Made by a program: the position numbers and the translations under genes
Assembly: GCA_905182335.1 (NCBI GenBank)
Contig: CAJJBE010000004.1
Location: forward strand, 248,001-312,000
Direction of reading: 5' to 3'
Length of the DNA stretch: 64,000 nt
DNA from: Flavobacteriales bacterium UBA4466
Lineage (GTDB): Bacteria > Bacteroidota > Bacteroidia > Flavobacteriales_D > Crocinitomicaceae
In this document: positions 9,164-19,400 of the stretch, piece by piece
Numbering within the stretch: position 1 is the first letter of the stretch
How the letters are laid out: each line of letters opens with the position of its first letter
The notes under the pieces: generated by a model
Told to the model about the DNA's origin: nothing
Databases searched by the model: none
What the model saw: only the letters and a program-made list of their open reading frames with translations

Positions 9164-10015
9164 ATGGAGAATTTGAATGTCTGTACTACCTTAGAGTCGC
9201 TACGAAAAAGACTGAAAGAGAATGGCGAAGACTCTTCAATGGCACTAGTGCCAACGATGGGGGCTCTGCATCACGGTCATTTAGAGCTTGTTAAGAAGGC
9301 AATGTCATTGGCCAACGAAGTCGTTGTGAGTATTTTCGTTAATCCGACGCAATTCAACAAAAAAGAAGACTTAGATAACTACCCAAGAACACTCGAGAAT
9401 GATGTTCGTCTTCTAAAAACGGCAGGAAATATAATTGTTTTTGCTCCTACAGTTAATGAGGTTTACCCTGAATATTACAATGATGTCAATTTAGAACTCG
9501 GAGATTTAGAGTGTGTTATGGAGGGTAAGTACAGACCAGGTCATTTTAGTGGAGTAGTGAATGTGGTTAAGCGATTGATAGAAATGGTTAAGCCAGAATA
9601 TTCACTTTTTGGATTAAAAGATTTTCAACAATTGGCCGTGATTAATTTTATGGTTAAGTTCTATAATATGGATACGCAGGTTGTACCATGTGAAATCGTT
9701 AGAGAGCCTTCAGGTTTGGCTAGTAGCAGTAGAAATAAACGATTATCACTCCAGGATAAAGAGGATGCTGTCATCATTCATGAAACGATGATTCTTTTAG
9801 TTATGATGGCTAAAACGTTTTCACCATCCGAGGCGAAAAAAAAAGCAATAGAATTTTTTAATAAAGGTACTTTAGAGTTGGAGTATTTAAATATTGTACA
9901 TCCAGAAACATTAATGGAAATAGATACTTGGGTACCTGGAGCGCGTTCTTGTCTTGCGGCATATTGCAATAACGTTAGATTAATTGACAATATGGAGTTA
10001 ATCACGTCAAAGTAA
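9164..10015 (+). CDS. panC: Pantoate--beta-alanine ligase (pantothenate synthetase)
   Basis: A 283-residue protein of the usual PanC length. The nucleotide-binding HxGH signature is seen in LVPTMGALHHGH (H36-H39), followed by FVNPTQF, the pantoate-contacting YRPGHFSGVVNVV segment and the FGLKDFQQL motif. The SSSRNKRLS segment is the KMSKS-like loop. The cytoplasmic enzyme joins pantoate and beta-alanine with ATP to make pantothenate, the precursor of coenzyme A. The next gene, panD, starts 47 bp later and supplies the beta-alanine, so the two should be one operon. Codon use and length are normal. Confidence 0.97.
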   Translation: MENLNVCTTLESLRKRLKENGEDSSMALVPTMGALHHGHLELVKKAMSLANEVVVSIFVNPTQFNKKEDLDNYPRTLENDVRLLKTAGNIIVFAPTVNEVYPEYYNDVNLELGDLECVMEGKYRPGHFSGVVNVVKRLIEMVKPEYSLFGLKDFQQLAVINFMVKFYNMDTQVVPCEIVREPSGLASSSRNKRLSLQDKEDAVIIHETMILLVMMAKTFSPSEAKKKAIEFFNKGTLELEYLNIVHPETLMEIDTWVPGARSCLAAYCNNVRLIDNMELITSK

Positions 10016-10062
10016 CTTTCTGAAAAATAAGCTAACTTTGGCCTATTAATCAAATAAATAGA

Positions 10063-10413
10063 ATGTTAGTACAAGTTGTAAAATCAAAAATTCATCGTGT
10101 TCGAGTTACTCAAGCTGACTTAAACTATATAGGGAGTATTACCATTGATGAAGAGTTAATGAAAGTATCAAATATTATTGAAGGTGAGCGTGTTCAAATT
10201 GTTAATAATAACAATGGCGCTCGTCTAGAAACATATGTAATTAAGGGGGCTGCTGGTTCTGGCGTTATTTGCTTGAATGGAGCTGCTGCTAGACTCGTTG
10301 CTGTTGATGATTGCATCATTATCATCGGATATGGCTTTATGGATTTTGAAGAGGCAAAGACGTTCAAGCCGTCTCTTGTTTTCCCAAATGAACAAACTAA
10401 TTTAATCGACTAA
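10063..10413 (+). CDS. panD: Aspartate 1-decarboxylase
   Basis: A 116-residue proenzyme. The self-cleavage site Gly24-Ser25 is visible (YIGSITID); cleavage turns Ser25 into the pyruvoyl cofactor. Lys9 and the HRVRVTQ segment match the active site, and NGAAAR is the conserved C-terminal substrate-binding motif. It converts L-aspartate to beta-alanine for PanC, encoded directly upstream. It ends one base before the GTG of the next gene, which suggests translational coupling. Confidence 0.97.
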   Translation: MLVQVVKSKIHRVRVTQADLNYIGSITIDEELMKVSNIIEGERVQIVNNNNGARLETYVIKGAAGSGVICLNGAAARLVAVDDCIIIIGYGFMDFEEAKTFKPSLVFPNEQTNLID

Positions 10414-10414
10414 A

Positions 10415-11395
10415 GTGAAAGCTACAATCACTAATATATTGAAGATTTTAGTTCCAATTGGAATTGGAGTTTATCTTACGTGGTATTTCTTTAGTGGATT
10501 AGATCAGGAACAATTAAACCAAACGAAAAACTCTTTTTTTAACGCGAACTATTTTTTTGTGATTTTAGGCCTTTTCGTTGCTTTTTTAAGTCATTTAAGT
10601 AGAAGTTATCGATGGTTATTTTTATTGGAGCCTCTCGGGTATAAACCAAAACTTTCTAATGCATATCACGCTGTTATGGCGGGATATGTGATCAATTATA
10701 CAGTACCAAGGTCTGGTGAATTAGCAAGAGCGGGATTATTAACCAATTATGAAAAAGTACCATTTGAAAAAGGATTTGCGACAATTGTAATTGAGCGCGT
10801 AGTTGATGTAATTATGCTAGGATTGGTCGTTTTTATTTCAGGCTTGTTACAGGTGAATTCTGATGAATTAAGCCAAATCACAACTTCTTTAAGTGGTGAC
10901 TCTAGCAGAGGGATAATCTATGCAGCCATTGTAGTACTTATAATTGGTGTTATTGGAATCGCTTTTTTCTTTAAAAACCAAAAGTTTAAAAAATTCTGTT
11001 TAGATAAATTAATTGGCTTCTACGAAGGGTTGAAATCAATTTTTACGATGAAGAAGAAGTGGGCGTTTATTGCACATACGTTCTTTATTTGGAGCTGTTA
11101 TATCGGGTCTATTTGGATTTTCGCACAAGCCTTCCCTGAAACTTCAGTAATAACGGTGGGCGCTATTTTTGGGGTGTTTGTTGTTGGTGCTGCTGCAATT
11201 GCCTTGTTGCCAGGCGGCATAGGTGCATACCCTTCATGGGTAAATGCAGTTTTAGTACTATACGGTATAAATTTCGCATGTTTTGGAATATTTATTTGGG
11301 TGGCACAAACAACAATGATGGTTCTTCTTGGGTTATTGTCCTTATTTCTTATTCAGCGTCAACCGAAACTGAGTGAATACAAACGAAACAAATAG
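10415..11395 (+). CDS. Flippase-like integral membrane protein (lysylphosphatidylglycerol synthase TM region / UPF0104 family)
   Basis: A 326-residue membrane protein starting at GTG 10415, one base after the panD stop. The start is supported by the immediate hydrophobic helix ILKILVPIGIGVYLTW. Several more membrane segments follow. Family features include SRSYRWLFLLEPLG and GYVINYTVPRSGELARAGLL, and the LLPGGIGAYPSW motif near the C-terminus, all typical of the MprF-like flippase domain superfamily without the synthase domain. These proteins are thought to move lipids or polyprenyl intermediates across the inner membrane. The substrate here is unknown. It shares an operon with panCD and rfaE2. 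Confidence 0.88.
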   Translation: MKATITNILKILVPIGIGVYLTWYFFSGLDQEQLNQTKNSFFNANYFFVILGLFVAFLSHLSRSYRWLFLLEPLGYKPKLSNAYHAVMAGYVINYTVPRSGELARAGLLTNYEKVPFEKGFATIVIERVVDVIMLGLVVFISGLLQVNSDELSQITTSLSGDSSRGIIYAAIVVLIIGVIGIAFFFKNQKFKKFCLDKLIGFYEGLKSIFTMKKKWAFIAHTFFIWSCYIGSIWIFAQAFPETSVITVGAIFGVFVVGAAAIALLPGGIGAYPSWVNAVLVLYGINFACFGIFIWVAQTTMMVLLGLLSLFLIQRQPKLSEYKRNK

Positions 11396-11398
11396 ATT

Positions 11399-11917
11399 AT
11401 GAACACGCGTTTACAGCATCTTCAACAAAAAATAGTAGATCACGATACAGCTCTACAGCGCATTCAAATGTGGAAGCTGAGGGCTGATAAGGTTGTTTTT
11501 ACAAATGGCTGTTTTGATCTCCTTCATACAGGGCACGTTTGCTATTTGGCCGAGTCTTCAGAGCTTGGTAATCGATTGATTGTTGCCTTGAATACAGATT
11601 CATCTGTAAAACGTCAAGGAAAGGGAGTAGATAGGCCTGTCAATAAAGAGGATTCACGTGCTACTGTTTTAGCTGCCTTGGGATATGTAGATTTGGTTGT
11701 CTTTTTTGATAAGGATACACCTCTTGAATTAATTAATTTCCTAAAACCAGATATCATTGTTAAAGGGGCTGATTATGATCCCAATGAACAAGACGAGTCT
11801 GCCAAAACATATATCGTTGGATCTAAGGAGGTGCGTTCTTTCGGTGGGAGTGCAGTGGCTATTCCATTGGTTGAAGGGTTTTCAACAACCGGAATTATCG
11901 CGAAGCTTAATTCGTAA
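11399..11917 (+). CDS. rfaE2: D-glycero-beta-D-manno-heptose 1-phosphate adenylyltransferase
   Basis: A 172-residue nucleotidyltransferase corresponding to the C-terminal domain of bifunctional HldE, here free-standing. It shows TNGCFDLLHTGH with the HxGH signature (H43-H46), the NTDSSVKRQGKG loop, the RPVNKEDSRA ISSTR-region counterpart and KPDIIVKGADY. It adenylates heptose-1-phosphate to give ADP-heptose for LPS core synthesis in the cytoplasm. It starts 3 bp after the flippase-like gene. No heptose kinase (RfaE1) is in the window. It ends 1 bp from the convergent gpmI stop. Confidence 0.93.
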   Translation: MNTRLQHLQQKIVDHDTALQRIQMWKLRADKVVFTNGCFDLLHTGHVCYLAESSELGNRLIVALNTDSSVKRQGKGVDRPVNKEDSRATVLAALGYVDLVVFFDKDTPLELINFLKPDIIVKGADYDPNEQDESAKTYIVGSKEVRSFGGSAVAIPLVEGFSTTGIIAKLNS

Positions 11918-11918
11918 T

Positions 11919-13424
11919 TTAAACTAAGATCTTCCCTGTCATTTCAGGCGGTTGTGCTATGCCCAATCTTGATAATATTGTTGGCGCAACATCTGCTAAA
12001 ATCCCATCTTTAATTGATGTATTTAGTGATGAAGTAATATGCACAACAGGTACAGGGTTTAATGAATGTGAAGTGTTTGGAGTGCCATCCGCATTAATTG
12101 CAAAATCCGCATTTCCATGATCGGCAATAACGATAAATTCATAGTTTTTTTCAAGACCAGCCTCAATAACGCTTTGTAAACAGCTATCAACTACTTCAAC
12201 AGCTTTTATGATCGCCGAATACACGCCGGTATGTCCAACCATATCAGGGTTAGCAAAGTTTAGACAAATAAAATCAGGGGTGTTAGATTGAATATCTGTC
12301 ACAATCTTATCTGTTACTTCAAACGCACTCATTTCAGGTTGTAAATCATAAGTAGCAACTTTTGGCGAGTTTACTAGGAGCCTTCGTTCTCCATCAAATT
12401 CAGTCTCCCGACCTCCGTTAAAGAAGAAGGTAACATGTGGGTATTTTTCAGTTTCAGCAATACGTACTTGAGTTCTATTATTATCTGAAAGTACCTCACC
12501 AAGTGTTCTTGATAAATTGTCTTTTTCAAAAATGACATTCACATTTTTAAATGTTTTGTCATAGTTTGTCATAGTGTAGTAATCAATATTCAATGCCGTC
12601 ATGTTATATTCAGGAAGATCTTTTTGCGTTAAAGCGATAGATATTTCTCTAGGGCGATCTGTTCTGAAGTTAAAACACACTACAACGTCATTCGGTTTTA
12701 TCATTCCTTCAGCATCAATAACTGATGGCTCAATGAACTCATCAGTGATATTACTTGTGTAAGATTGCTCTATTGCTTCAGATGCAGCTGTGAATTCTGA
12801 CCCTGTTCCGTGAACCAACAAATCATATGCTTTTTTAACTCGCTCCCAACGGTTATCTCTATCCATTGAGAAATAACGACCAATAATAGATGCAATTTTT
12901 GTGTTTGTTCCAGCTATTTTATCTTCTAGTTCTTGAATGAATCTCAACCCACTTTTTGGATCGCAATCACGCCCATCAGTAAAAGCATGAATGAATGACT
13001 TTGGCAACTTGTATTCCTTAGCCATTTCAATAAGTGCATATAAATGCTCTAGTGAACTATGAACTCCTCCTTTCGAAGTAAGTCCTATGAAATGAATCGC
13101 CACGTCTTTATTTTTGGCTGTTTGGAATGCCTTGTTGAGCATTTCATTCTTGAAAAAATCGTTATCTTTTATTGATTTATTGATACGTGTTAATTCTTGA
13201 TAAACAATACGGCCAGCGCCAATGTTTAAGTGACCAACTTCTGAATTTCCCATTTGTCCGCTAGGCAAGCCAACATCTTCACCACTAGTTAGCAATGTAG
13301 CATTCGGATATCTTTGAAGTAAGCTGTCCATGAATGGCGTTTTGGCATTGTGTATAGCATCTGACTCGGATTTATTTCCAATTCCCCATCCATCTAAAAT
13401 AATTAAGCCTATATTATTTGTCAT
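11919..13424 (-). CDS. gpmI: 2,3-bisphosphoglycerate-independent phosphoglycerate mutase
   Basis: About 501 residues from ATG 13424, chosen over an in-frame TTG two codons upstream. It starts GLIILDGWGIG, the first metal-binding motif of the alkaline phosphatase superfamily. The nucleophile Ser (Ser63 counted from the longer start) lies in SGQMGNSEVGHLNIGAGR. GRYFSMDRDNRWERV and the FIVIADHGNAD metal site follow. It interconverts 3- and 2-phosphoglycerate in glycolysis and gluconeogenesis using two Mn ions. Its start overlaps the end of the histidine kinase gene by 11 bases, so the two are likely cotranscribed. Confidence 0.97.
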   Translation of the reverse strand: MTNNIGLIILDGWGIGNKSESDAIHNAKTPFMDSLLQRYPNATLLTSGEDVGLPSGQMGNSEVGHLNIGAGRIVYQELTRINKSIKDNDFFKNEMLNKAFQTAKNKDVAIHFIGLTSKGGVHSSLEHLYALIEMAKEYKLPKSFIHAFTDGRDCDPKSGLRFIQELEDKIAGTNTKIASIIGRYFSMDRDNRWERVKKAYDLLVHGTGSEFTAASEAIEQSYTSNITDEFIEPSVIDAEGMIKPNDVVVCFNFRTDRPREISIALTQKDLPEYNMTALNIDYYTMTNYDKTFKNVNVIFEKDNLSRTLGEVLSDNNRTQVRIAETEKYPHVTFFFNGGRETEFDGERRLLVNSPKVATYDLQPEMSAFEVTDKIVTDIQSNTPDFICLNFANPDMVGHTGVYSAIIKAVEVVDSCLQSVIEAGLEKNYEFIVIADHGNADFAINADGTPNTSHSLNPVPVVHITSSLNTSIKDGILADVAPTILSRLGIAQPPEMTGKILV

Positions 13425-14316
13425 TTTCAAGTGTTATTTGAAAGTTGCTTCCGTTTGGAATGTTGTCAAGACAAACTACTGTTCCATTGTGCATTCTCAC
13501 CAATTCATGAACAATAAACAGCCCTAGACCAGACCCTTTTTTCGTCCTAACTTCTTCATTTCCAATACGATAGAATTTATTAAAAATGCGTGATTTCAAA
13601 TCTTTTTGGATGCCAGGCCCAAGATCTTTCACGCCAAATCTAATTTTATTTTTTTGTCGATAGGCGTAAATTATAATCTCATTTTCGTTTCCTGAATATT
13701 TAAGTGCATTTTCAATTAAGTTATTGATAATCGTTTCAATCATAAACTTATCCCCATTAATTTCAATGTCTTTCGAGAAAACTGATTTTATAATTGTTAG
13801 ACGAGAAATGGTATTGAATCGTTTAGTAATGGCTTCAATGAGTAGGGTTAAACTGAATGTCTCTTTTTCAAGACGAAGAGCATTATTCTCGAGGCGTGAT
13901 GCATTGAGGATGTTGTCAATCATATACTCCAGACGCCTATTTTCCTTTATTGCCTTCTGTAGGATGTCATTTTGTTTTTCTCTTGATAGCTCTCTTTTCG
14001 TGACGGTCTGAATGTAAAGCTTGTTTGCAGCTAGTGGTGTTTTTAATTCATGGGTGACAGATAAAAGAAAGTTGTTCTGACGTTCAGATAATTTTAATTC
14101 TTTGCGAATAGACCGCCTAATTTGCCAAATTCCAAATAGAAGAAGTATTAAGAACACGGTACCTTCTCCCAAAATCATTGCAACGCGCTTTGAAATTAAC
14201 GCATCTGGCTTTATGACTTCTTCTGTAAGTTCAATTAAATGATATCCCCACCAAATAAACTGCACAACAACGTAGACACTTAGGACATAAAATATGAGTG
14301 CTGTACGTCTGTTCAT
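13414..14316 (-). CDS. Sensor histidine kinase, two membrane segments
   Basis: A 300-residue kinase. Two membrane helices (about 8-28 and 46-65) frame only a very short periplasmic loop, so it probably senses a membrane-related or internal signal. The HisKA dimerisation domain carries the phospho-acceptor His89 (SVTHELKTPLAANK). The HATPase_c domain has the N box (NNLIENALKYSG), G1 (KDLGPGI) and G2 (GSGLGLFIVHEL). No HAMP or PAS domain and no response regulator gene are seen nearby, so its partner is elsewhere. It is followed by gpmI with overlap and starts 10 bp after the end of the PurF-like gene. The biological signal is unknown. Confidence 0.93.
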   Translation of the reverse strand: MNRRTALIFYVLSVYVVVQFIWWGYHLIELTEEVIKPDALISKRVAMILGEGTVFLILLLFGIWQIRRSIRKELKLSERQNNFLLSVTHELKTPLAANKLYIQTVTKRELSREKQNDILQKAIKENRRLEYMIDNILNASRLENNALRLEKETFSLTLLIEAITKRFNTISRLTIIKSVFSKDIEINGDKFMIETIINNLIENALKYSGNENEIIIYAYRQKNKIRFGVKDLGPGIQKDLKSRIFNKFYRIGNEEVRTKKGSGLGLFIVHELVRMHNGTVVCLDNIPNGSNFQITLENDK

Positions 14317-14325
14317 GTTTTCGTA

Positions 14326-16227
14326 TTAATAGGCGCGTTCGTTTTTATCTTCTTTCCAGTTAATGAAAGCTTTATTTACAACCTTGTTCCCTCCAGCGGT
14401 TGGGTAATTACCTGTAAAGTACCAATCACCTTTATTGTCAGGACAAGCCAAATGAAGATTTTCAACCGTTTGATAAATAATATCAACCTTAGTTGATATA
14501 GTTGCAGGAGTAAGTAACTCACTGATTTTTACAGAAATTTCATCATCTGTAAATGGCGTATAAATTTCTTGAACGTAATTTTTAATTTGTTCCTTAGGTA
14601 AGCTCTCTTGCTCTTTACATTTCGTGTATACTTCGTCAATAATATGAGTCATACTATTTTCTTTCAGCAATGCAATTGTCGCTTCGAAAGCAATGAAGTC
14701 TCCCATCTTAGCCATGTCTATTCCATAGCAATCTGGATAACGAATTTGAGGTGCAGAAGAAACAACAATAATCTTTTTAGGTTCTAAACGATCTAAAATT
14801 CGAAGAATTGACTGTTTCAATGTTGTGCCACGAACAATACTATCATCAATGATAACAAGATTGTCGGTTTTTGGTTTAACACAGCCGTAGGTGACATCGT
14901 AAATGTGAGCAACTAAATCATCTCTTGAATCATCTTGAGTAATGAAGGTTCTAAGCTTAGCATCTTTTATCGCTATTTTCTCAATACGCGCTCTTTTCAG
15001 TAAAATATCACGAATCTTTTGAGGGTCTGCATTTGCACCTAATGATGTGATTTGTTTAATTTTCTCTTCATTCAAATGATCTTCTAATCCTTTGATTAAT
15101 CCATAGAAAGAAACTTCAGCGGTATTTGGGATAAACGAGAAAACAGAGTTATCAAAATCGTTGTCAATAGAATTGATTACTTGAGGAACAATGTTTCTCC
15201 CAAGTTGTTTTCTTTCTTTATAAATATCAGTATCACTTCCTCTTGAGAAGTAAATACGCTCAAATGAACATTTTAACTCTTCCTTAGGGGTATTTATTAG
15301 CGTTTCTTTGATGGTACCATCTTTCTTGATTATTAGAGCGTGTCCAGGTTTTAATTCCTGAACTTGATTCGCTTTTAAGTTGAATGCGGTTTGGATAACG
15401 GGTCGCTCTGACGTTACAACACAAACCTCGTCATCTTCATAGAAATATGCTGGGCGAATTCCTGATGGATCCCTTAATACAAAAGCATCACCATGTCCAA
15501 ATAACCCTGCCATGGCGTATCCACCATCCCAGTCCTCAGAAGCACGTTTTAATATTTTATCAATTTCTAATTTAGATGCAATCTTGTTATAAATTTCTGC
15601 ATTTGAATATCCTTGTGGTTTCAAATTGTTGTATAACTCATCATTCTCATCATCTAAGAAATGACCGATTTTTTCCAATACAGTAACGGTATCTGATTTT
15701 TCTTTTGGATGCTGTCCAACATGTAATAGTACATCGAATAACTCGTCAACATTTGTTAAATTGAAGTTCCCCGCAACAACTAGGTTTCTTGTAATCCAAT
15801 TATTTTGCCTCAAAAACGGGTGACAACTTTCAATAGAGTTTCTTCCGAATGTACCGTACCTTAAGTGTCCTAAAAACAGTTCGCCAGTAAAACCAGCATA
15901 TTTCTTTAAGTAATCTACATCTTGAAGTAATGCAGGGTCTTGCTTTCCAATAGTTTCAAACTTACCATTGATGTGATCAAATATATCTTGTATTGGCTTA
16001 CTGTCAATAGACCTATATCTGGAAATGTAACGCTCACCAGGGGACATATCGAATTTGATATTCGCTACTCCAGCACCATCCTGACCACGATTGTGTTGTT
16101 TCTCCATGAGTAAATGCAACTTATTCAGTCCGTAAAAAGCCGTTCCGTATTTGTCAAAATAATACTGTAACGGCTTCTTTAATCTTAAAAGCGCTATGCC
16201 ACACTCGTGTTTTATTGGATCACTCAT
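14326..16227 (-). CDS. Amidophosphoribosyltransferase-family protein (long PurF-like form)
   Basis: A 633-residue protein combining a class II glutaminase domain with a phosphoribosyltransferase domain. The nucleophile is Cys9 (HECGIALL), which would need removal of an eight-residue propeptide. EKQHNRGQDGAGV is the family's conserved glutaminase segment. The PRPP-binding motif is clear: VIIDDSIVRGTTLKQS. It is about 130-160 residues longer than canonical PurF. Bacteroidota often carry this long version in addition to the standard PurF, so it may not be the main purine-pathway enzyme. It could make phosphoribosylamine from PRPP and glutamine. It lies upstream of the kinase-gpmI pair on the same strand. 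Confidence 0.85.
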   Translation of the reverse strand: MSDPIKHECGIALLRLKKPLQYYFDKYGTAFYGLNKLHLLMEKQHNRGQDGAGVANIKFDMSPGERYISRYRSIDSKPIQDIFDHINGKFETIGKQDPALLQDVDYLKKYAGFTGELFLGHLRYGTFGRNSIESCHPFLRQNNWITRNLVVAGNFNLTNVDELFDVLLHVGQHPKEKSDTVTVLEKIGHFLDDENDELYNNLKPQGYSNAEIYNKIASKLEIDKILKRASEDWDGGYAMAGLFGHGDAFVLRDPSGIRPAYFYEDDEVCVVTSERPVIQTAFNLKANQVQELKPGHALIIKKDGTIKETLINTPKEELKCSFERIYFSRGSDTDIYKERKQLGRNIVPQVINSIDNDFDNSVFSFIPNTAEVSFYGLIKGLEDHLNEEKIKQITSLGANADPQKIRDILLKRARIEKIAIKDAKLRTFITQDDSRDDLVAHIYDVTYGCVKPKTDNLVIIDDSIVRGTTLKQSILRILDRLEPKKIIVVSSAPQIRYPDCYGIDMAKMGDFIAFEATIALLKENSMTHIIDEVYTKCKEQESLPKEQIKNYVQEIYTPFTDDEISVKISELLTPATISTKVDIIYQTVENLHLACPDNKGDWYFTGNYPTAGGNKVVNKAFINWKEDKNERAY

Positions 16228-16305
16228 CGTTAGAATTGGTGTAAATTCACTACAAATTTAAGGATAATAAATCGACCTTCAATGCTAAATTACAGCTTAC
16301 TGTAT

Positions 16306-16323
16306 TTGCCTTAAAAAAGGCAA
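16306..16323. repeat. Perfect short inverted repeat between divergent genes
   Basis: TTGCCTT and AAGGCAA (7 bp each) flank an AAAA loop, in the gap between the divergent PurF-like gene and the type B surface protein gene. It has no following T-run on the plus strand, so it could be an operator or a weak hairpin. No function can be assigned. Confidence 0.4.
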
Positions 16324-16421
16324 CCTATTCACTTATTAAACGATTTATCTATAAGGTGTTACCTGCCATGTTGTTCTTATTGGCCTCACCAGTTATATTT
16401 GTTGTAATTTTCAACTTTAAA

Positions 16422-19400
16422 ATGAAACTTTTAACTCTTGTAATAGTCATTATTTCTTTTCTTGGCCAAAGGGTCATAGGACAAGACGCTTGGATGTACC
16501 CTAATAAGGGGCAATGGGTGGAAAATGTGGAGTTTAAAATTGATTTGAGCCAAGGTGATTTGTTTATCGAGAAAGATGGACTGACCTACTCATTGAGTAA
16601 CGGAGGCAAGCACCTAGAGGAAGCTAAGGGCCATTCAGAAGATGGACATGAGCCATTTATTGGACATGTGATTCGAACGAAATTTTTAGGTTCTTCATGG
16701 GATGGAAGTAGCTATGTGTCAGATTCATCATCATTTTACAATAATTATATTTTAGGTAACAACCCGGAAGATTGGTTTGGTCATGTATATGGTTATAAGT
16801 CTGTTAGACTATATAACTATTACAATGGGATTGATATGCTTCTAAACGGAAGGGGAGGTTTGGAATACTCTTTTATTGTTAGTCCTCACGTCAATGTTGA
16901 TCAAATACGAGTTAATTATCAAGGACACTCTAAATTACTGTTAGATGACGAAGGGAACTTACATGTAGGGAACCGTTTTGGTGAAGTTATTGAATCCAAA
17001 CCAATTGCATGGACAGAAGATGAGACGGGCAGGAAAAAACCAGTAAAAGTGGAGTTTGAACTTCAAGGAAGTGAATTAATATTCATTTTCCCAAATGGAT
17101 ATGATAAATCTAAAACACTAATTATTGATCCTACATTAACGTTTTCAACTTTCACAGGGTCTACTTCTGACAATTGGGGAATGACAGCAACACCCGATCC
17201 TAGCGGTAATTTGTTTGGTGGAGGTATTAGTTTTGGAATTGGTTATCCAATAACTACAGGTGCTTATGATGGGTCCCATAATGGAGGTTCGTTTGATGTG
17301 GCAGTTACAAAATTTACTGCTGATGGAGCAGCATTGATCTATTCAACATTTATAGGAGGTAGCTCTAATGAGCTACCTGAGAGTATGATTTGCAATTCTA
17401 ATGATGAATTGTACATCTTGGGAATTACAGCTTCTCCAAATTTCCCTATGGTTGGAGCATATGATAATACGTTTGGAGGCGGGTCAACAGAAATTGAAAA
17501 TGGACTAACATTCCCTGGATCCGATTTGTTTCTAGCTCGACTTTCTGCTGATGGAGCTTCATTATTGAGTTCTACATTCATGGGAGGTTCTGGAAACGAT
17601 GGGTTAAATACAAGTATATTAAATTTTAATTATGGTGACCAATTTCGCGGCGAGGTTATTCTCGATCAAAATGAAAATGTATTGGTTACTTCAACAACAA
17701 AATCAGCTGATTTTCCTGTATTGCAGGGTCCTCAAAGTGCGTTGTCCGGTGCACAGGATGCCGTTGTTTTTAAATTAAATGCTTCTTTGGGTGTGTTAAG
17801 CTGGTCTGGATATTTCGGAGGGTCTGGTGTAGAGTCTGGCAATTCCCTTCAAAGTGCGGCAAGTGGAGATGTTTATTTTGTTGGCGGCACAAATTCATCT
17901 ATATTACCCTATTCATCTGGTCTTGATCTTTCTTTTAATGGTGGAACTTCAGATGGATATGCCACACGTTTGAATGGAAATACAGGGGCGATTTTGTCTG
18001 GGACATACTTAGGACTTAGCGAATATGATCAAGCATATTGTGTACAGCTGGATTTAGATGACAGGGTCTATATTTTAGGCCAAACAGAATCTAACTGGCC
18101 AATTACAGCCGGTTTATATGGTGTGCCAAATTCAGGCCAGTTTATACAGAAGCTTACGTCTAATCTAAATACAATTGAATGGACAACGATGATCGGTGCG
18201 GGAACGGGACATGTTGAAATTTCTCCAACGGCTTTTCTCGTCTCAGATTGCTATGATATTTTCCTGTCCGGTTGGGGAGGAAGTACAAATAATAATGGTC
18301 AGGCTGTTAATTCTACGAGTAATGGTTTCCCTGTGACTTCCGATGCATATCAAGCAATAACAAATGGAAGTAATTTTTATGTCGCTGTGCTTGGTTCTGA
18401 TGCGAGTTATTTAAAATACGCAACTTACATGGGGGGAACTTCAGGGCCATCGAACCACGTCGATGGAGGAACTAGTCGATTTGATAAGTCTGGCAGAATT
18501 TATCATGCAGTTTGTGCTAGTTGCGGGAGTATTACTAACGGCTTTCCAACAACTCCTGGAGTATGGTCGAATGTAGACCCTAGTAATAACTGTAATATGG
18601 CAGCATTCAAGTTTGAACTAAGTACAATTGAAGCTACGATAGCTGACCCGAATCCTTTTGTATGTTTACCAGATCCAGTTATTTTTGATAACAATAGTGC
18701 CAATGGAAATGCATTCTTTTGGGATTTTGGAGACAACACAACATCAACGGATATTAATCCTTCTCACCTTTATCCTGGGCCTGGAGAATATGACGTAACA
18801 TTAATTGTAATTGATACGAACAATTGTTATGTTTCAGATACGGTTATATTTGAAGTGATTATTGGAGATTTTGTTGGAGGAATTGTTGAGCCACCAGGGC
18901 CAGTTTGTCCTGGAGTTCCATTTGAATTTGAAGCTTATGGTGGTGCGTTTTATGAATGGACCCCTGCAAATTTTTTAAGTGATTCAACTATTTATAATCC
19001 AATCGCGGTTATTAATCAGACAACGGATTTTATGGTTATAATCTCTGATACTTGCGGAATAGATACGGTCTTTGTTACCCTAGAGGCTTATCCAGTTTCA
19101 AGTACCATTTCGAATGATACCTCCATTTGTATAGGAAACAATATTGATTTGTTTGCGACAGGTGGAGAGAATTATGTGTGGACTCCTAATGTATTTATAG
19201 CAGATCCAAATACATCAAGTCCAACAGTTACTCCTGATGCAACAACGATGTATTATGTTGAAATCGAGACGGGCACTGGGTGTCTCTTGGAGGACAGCGT
19301 CTTGGTTCAAGTGTATTATACACCACCAATACCTATAATGGATGATTCTGTCAAAGTTTGTCTTGGCGCAACTGTTGAATTGGAAGTGTCGGGTAGCGAG

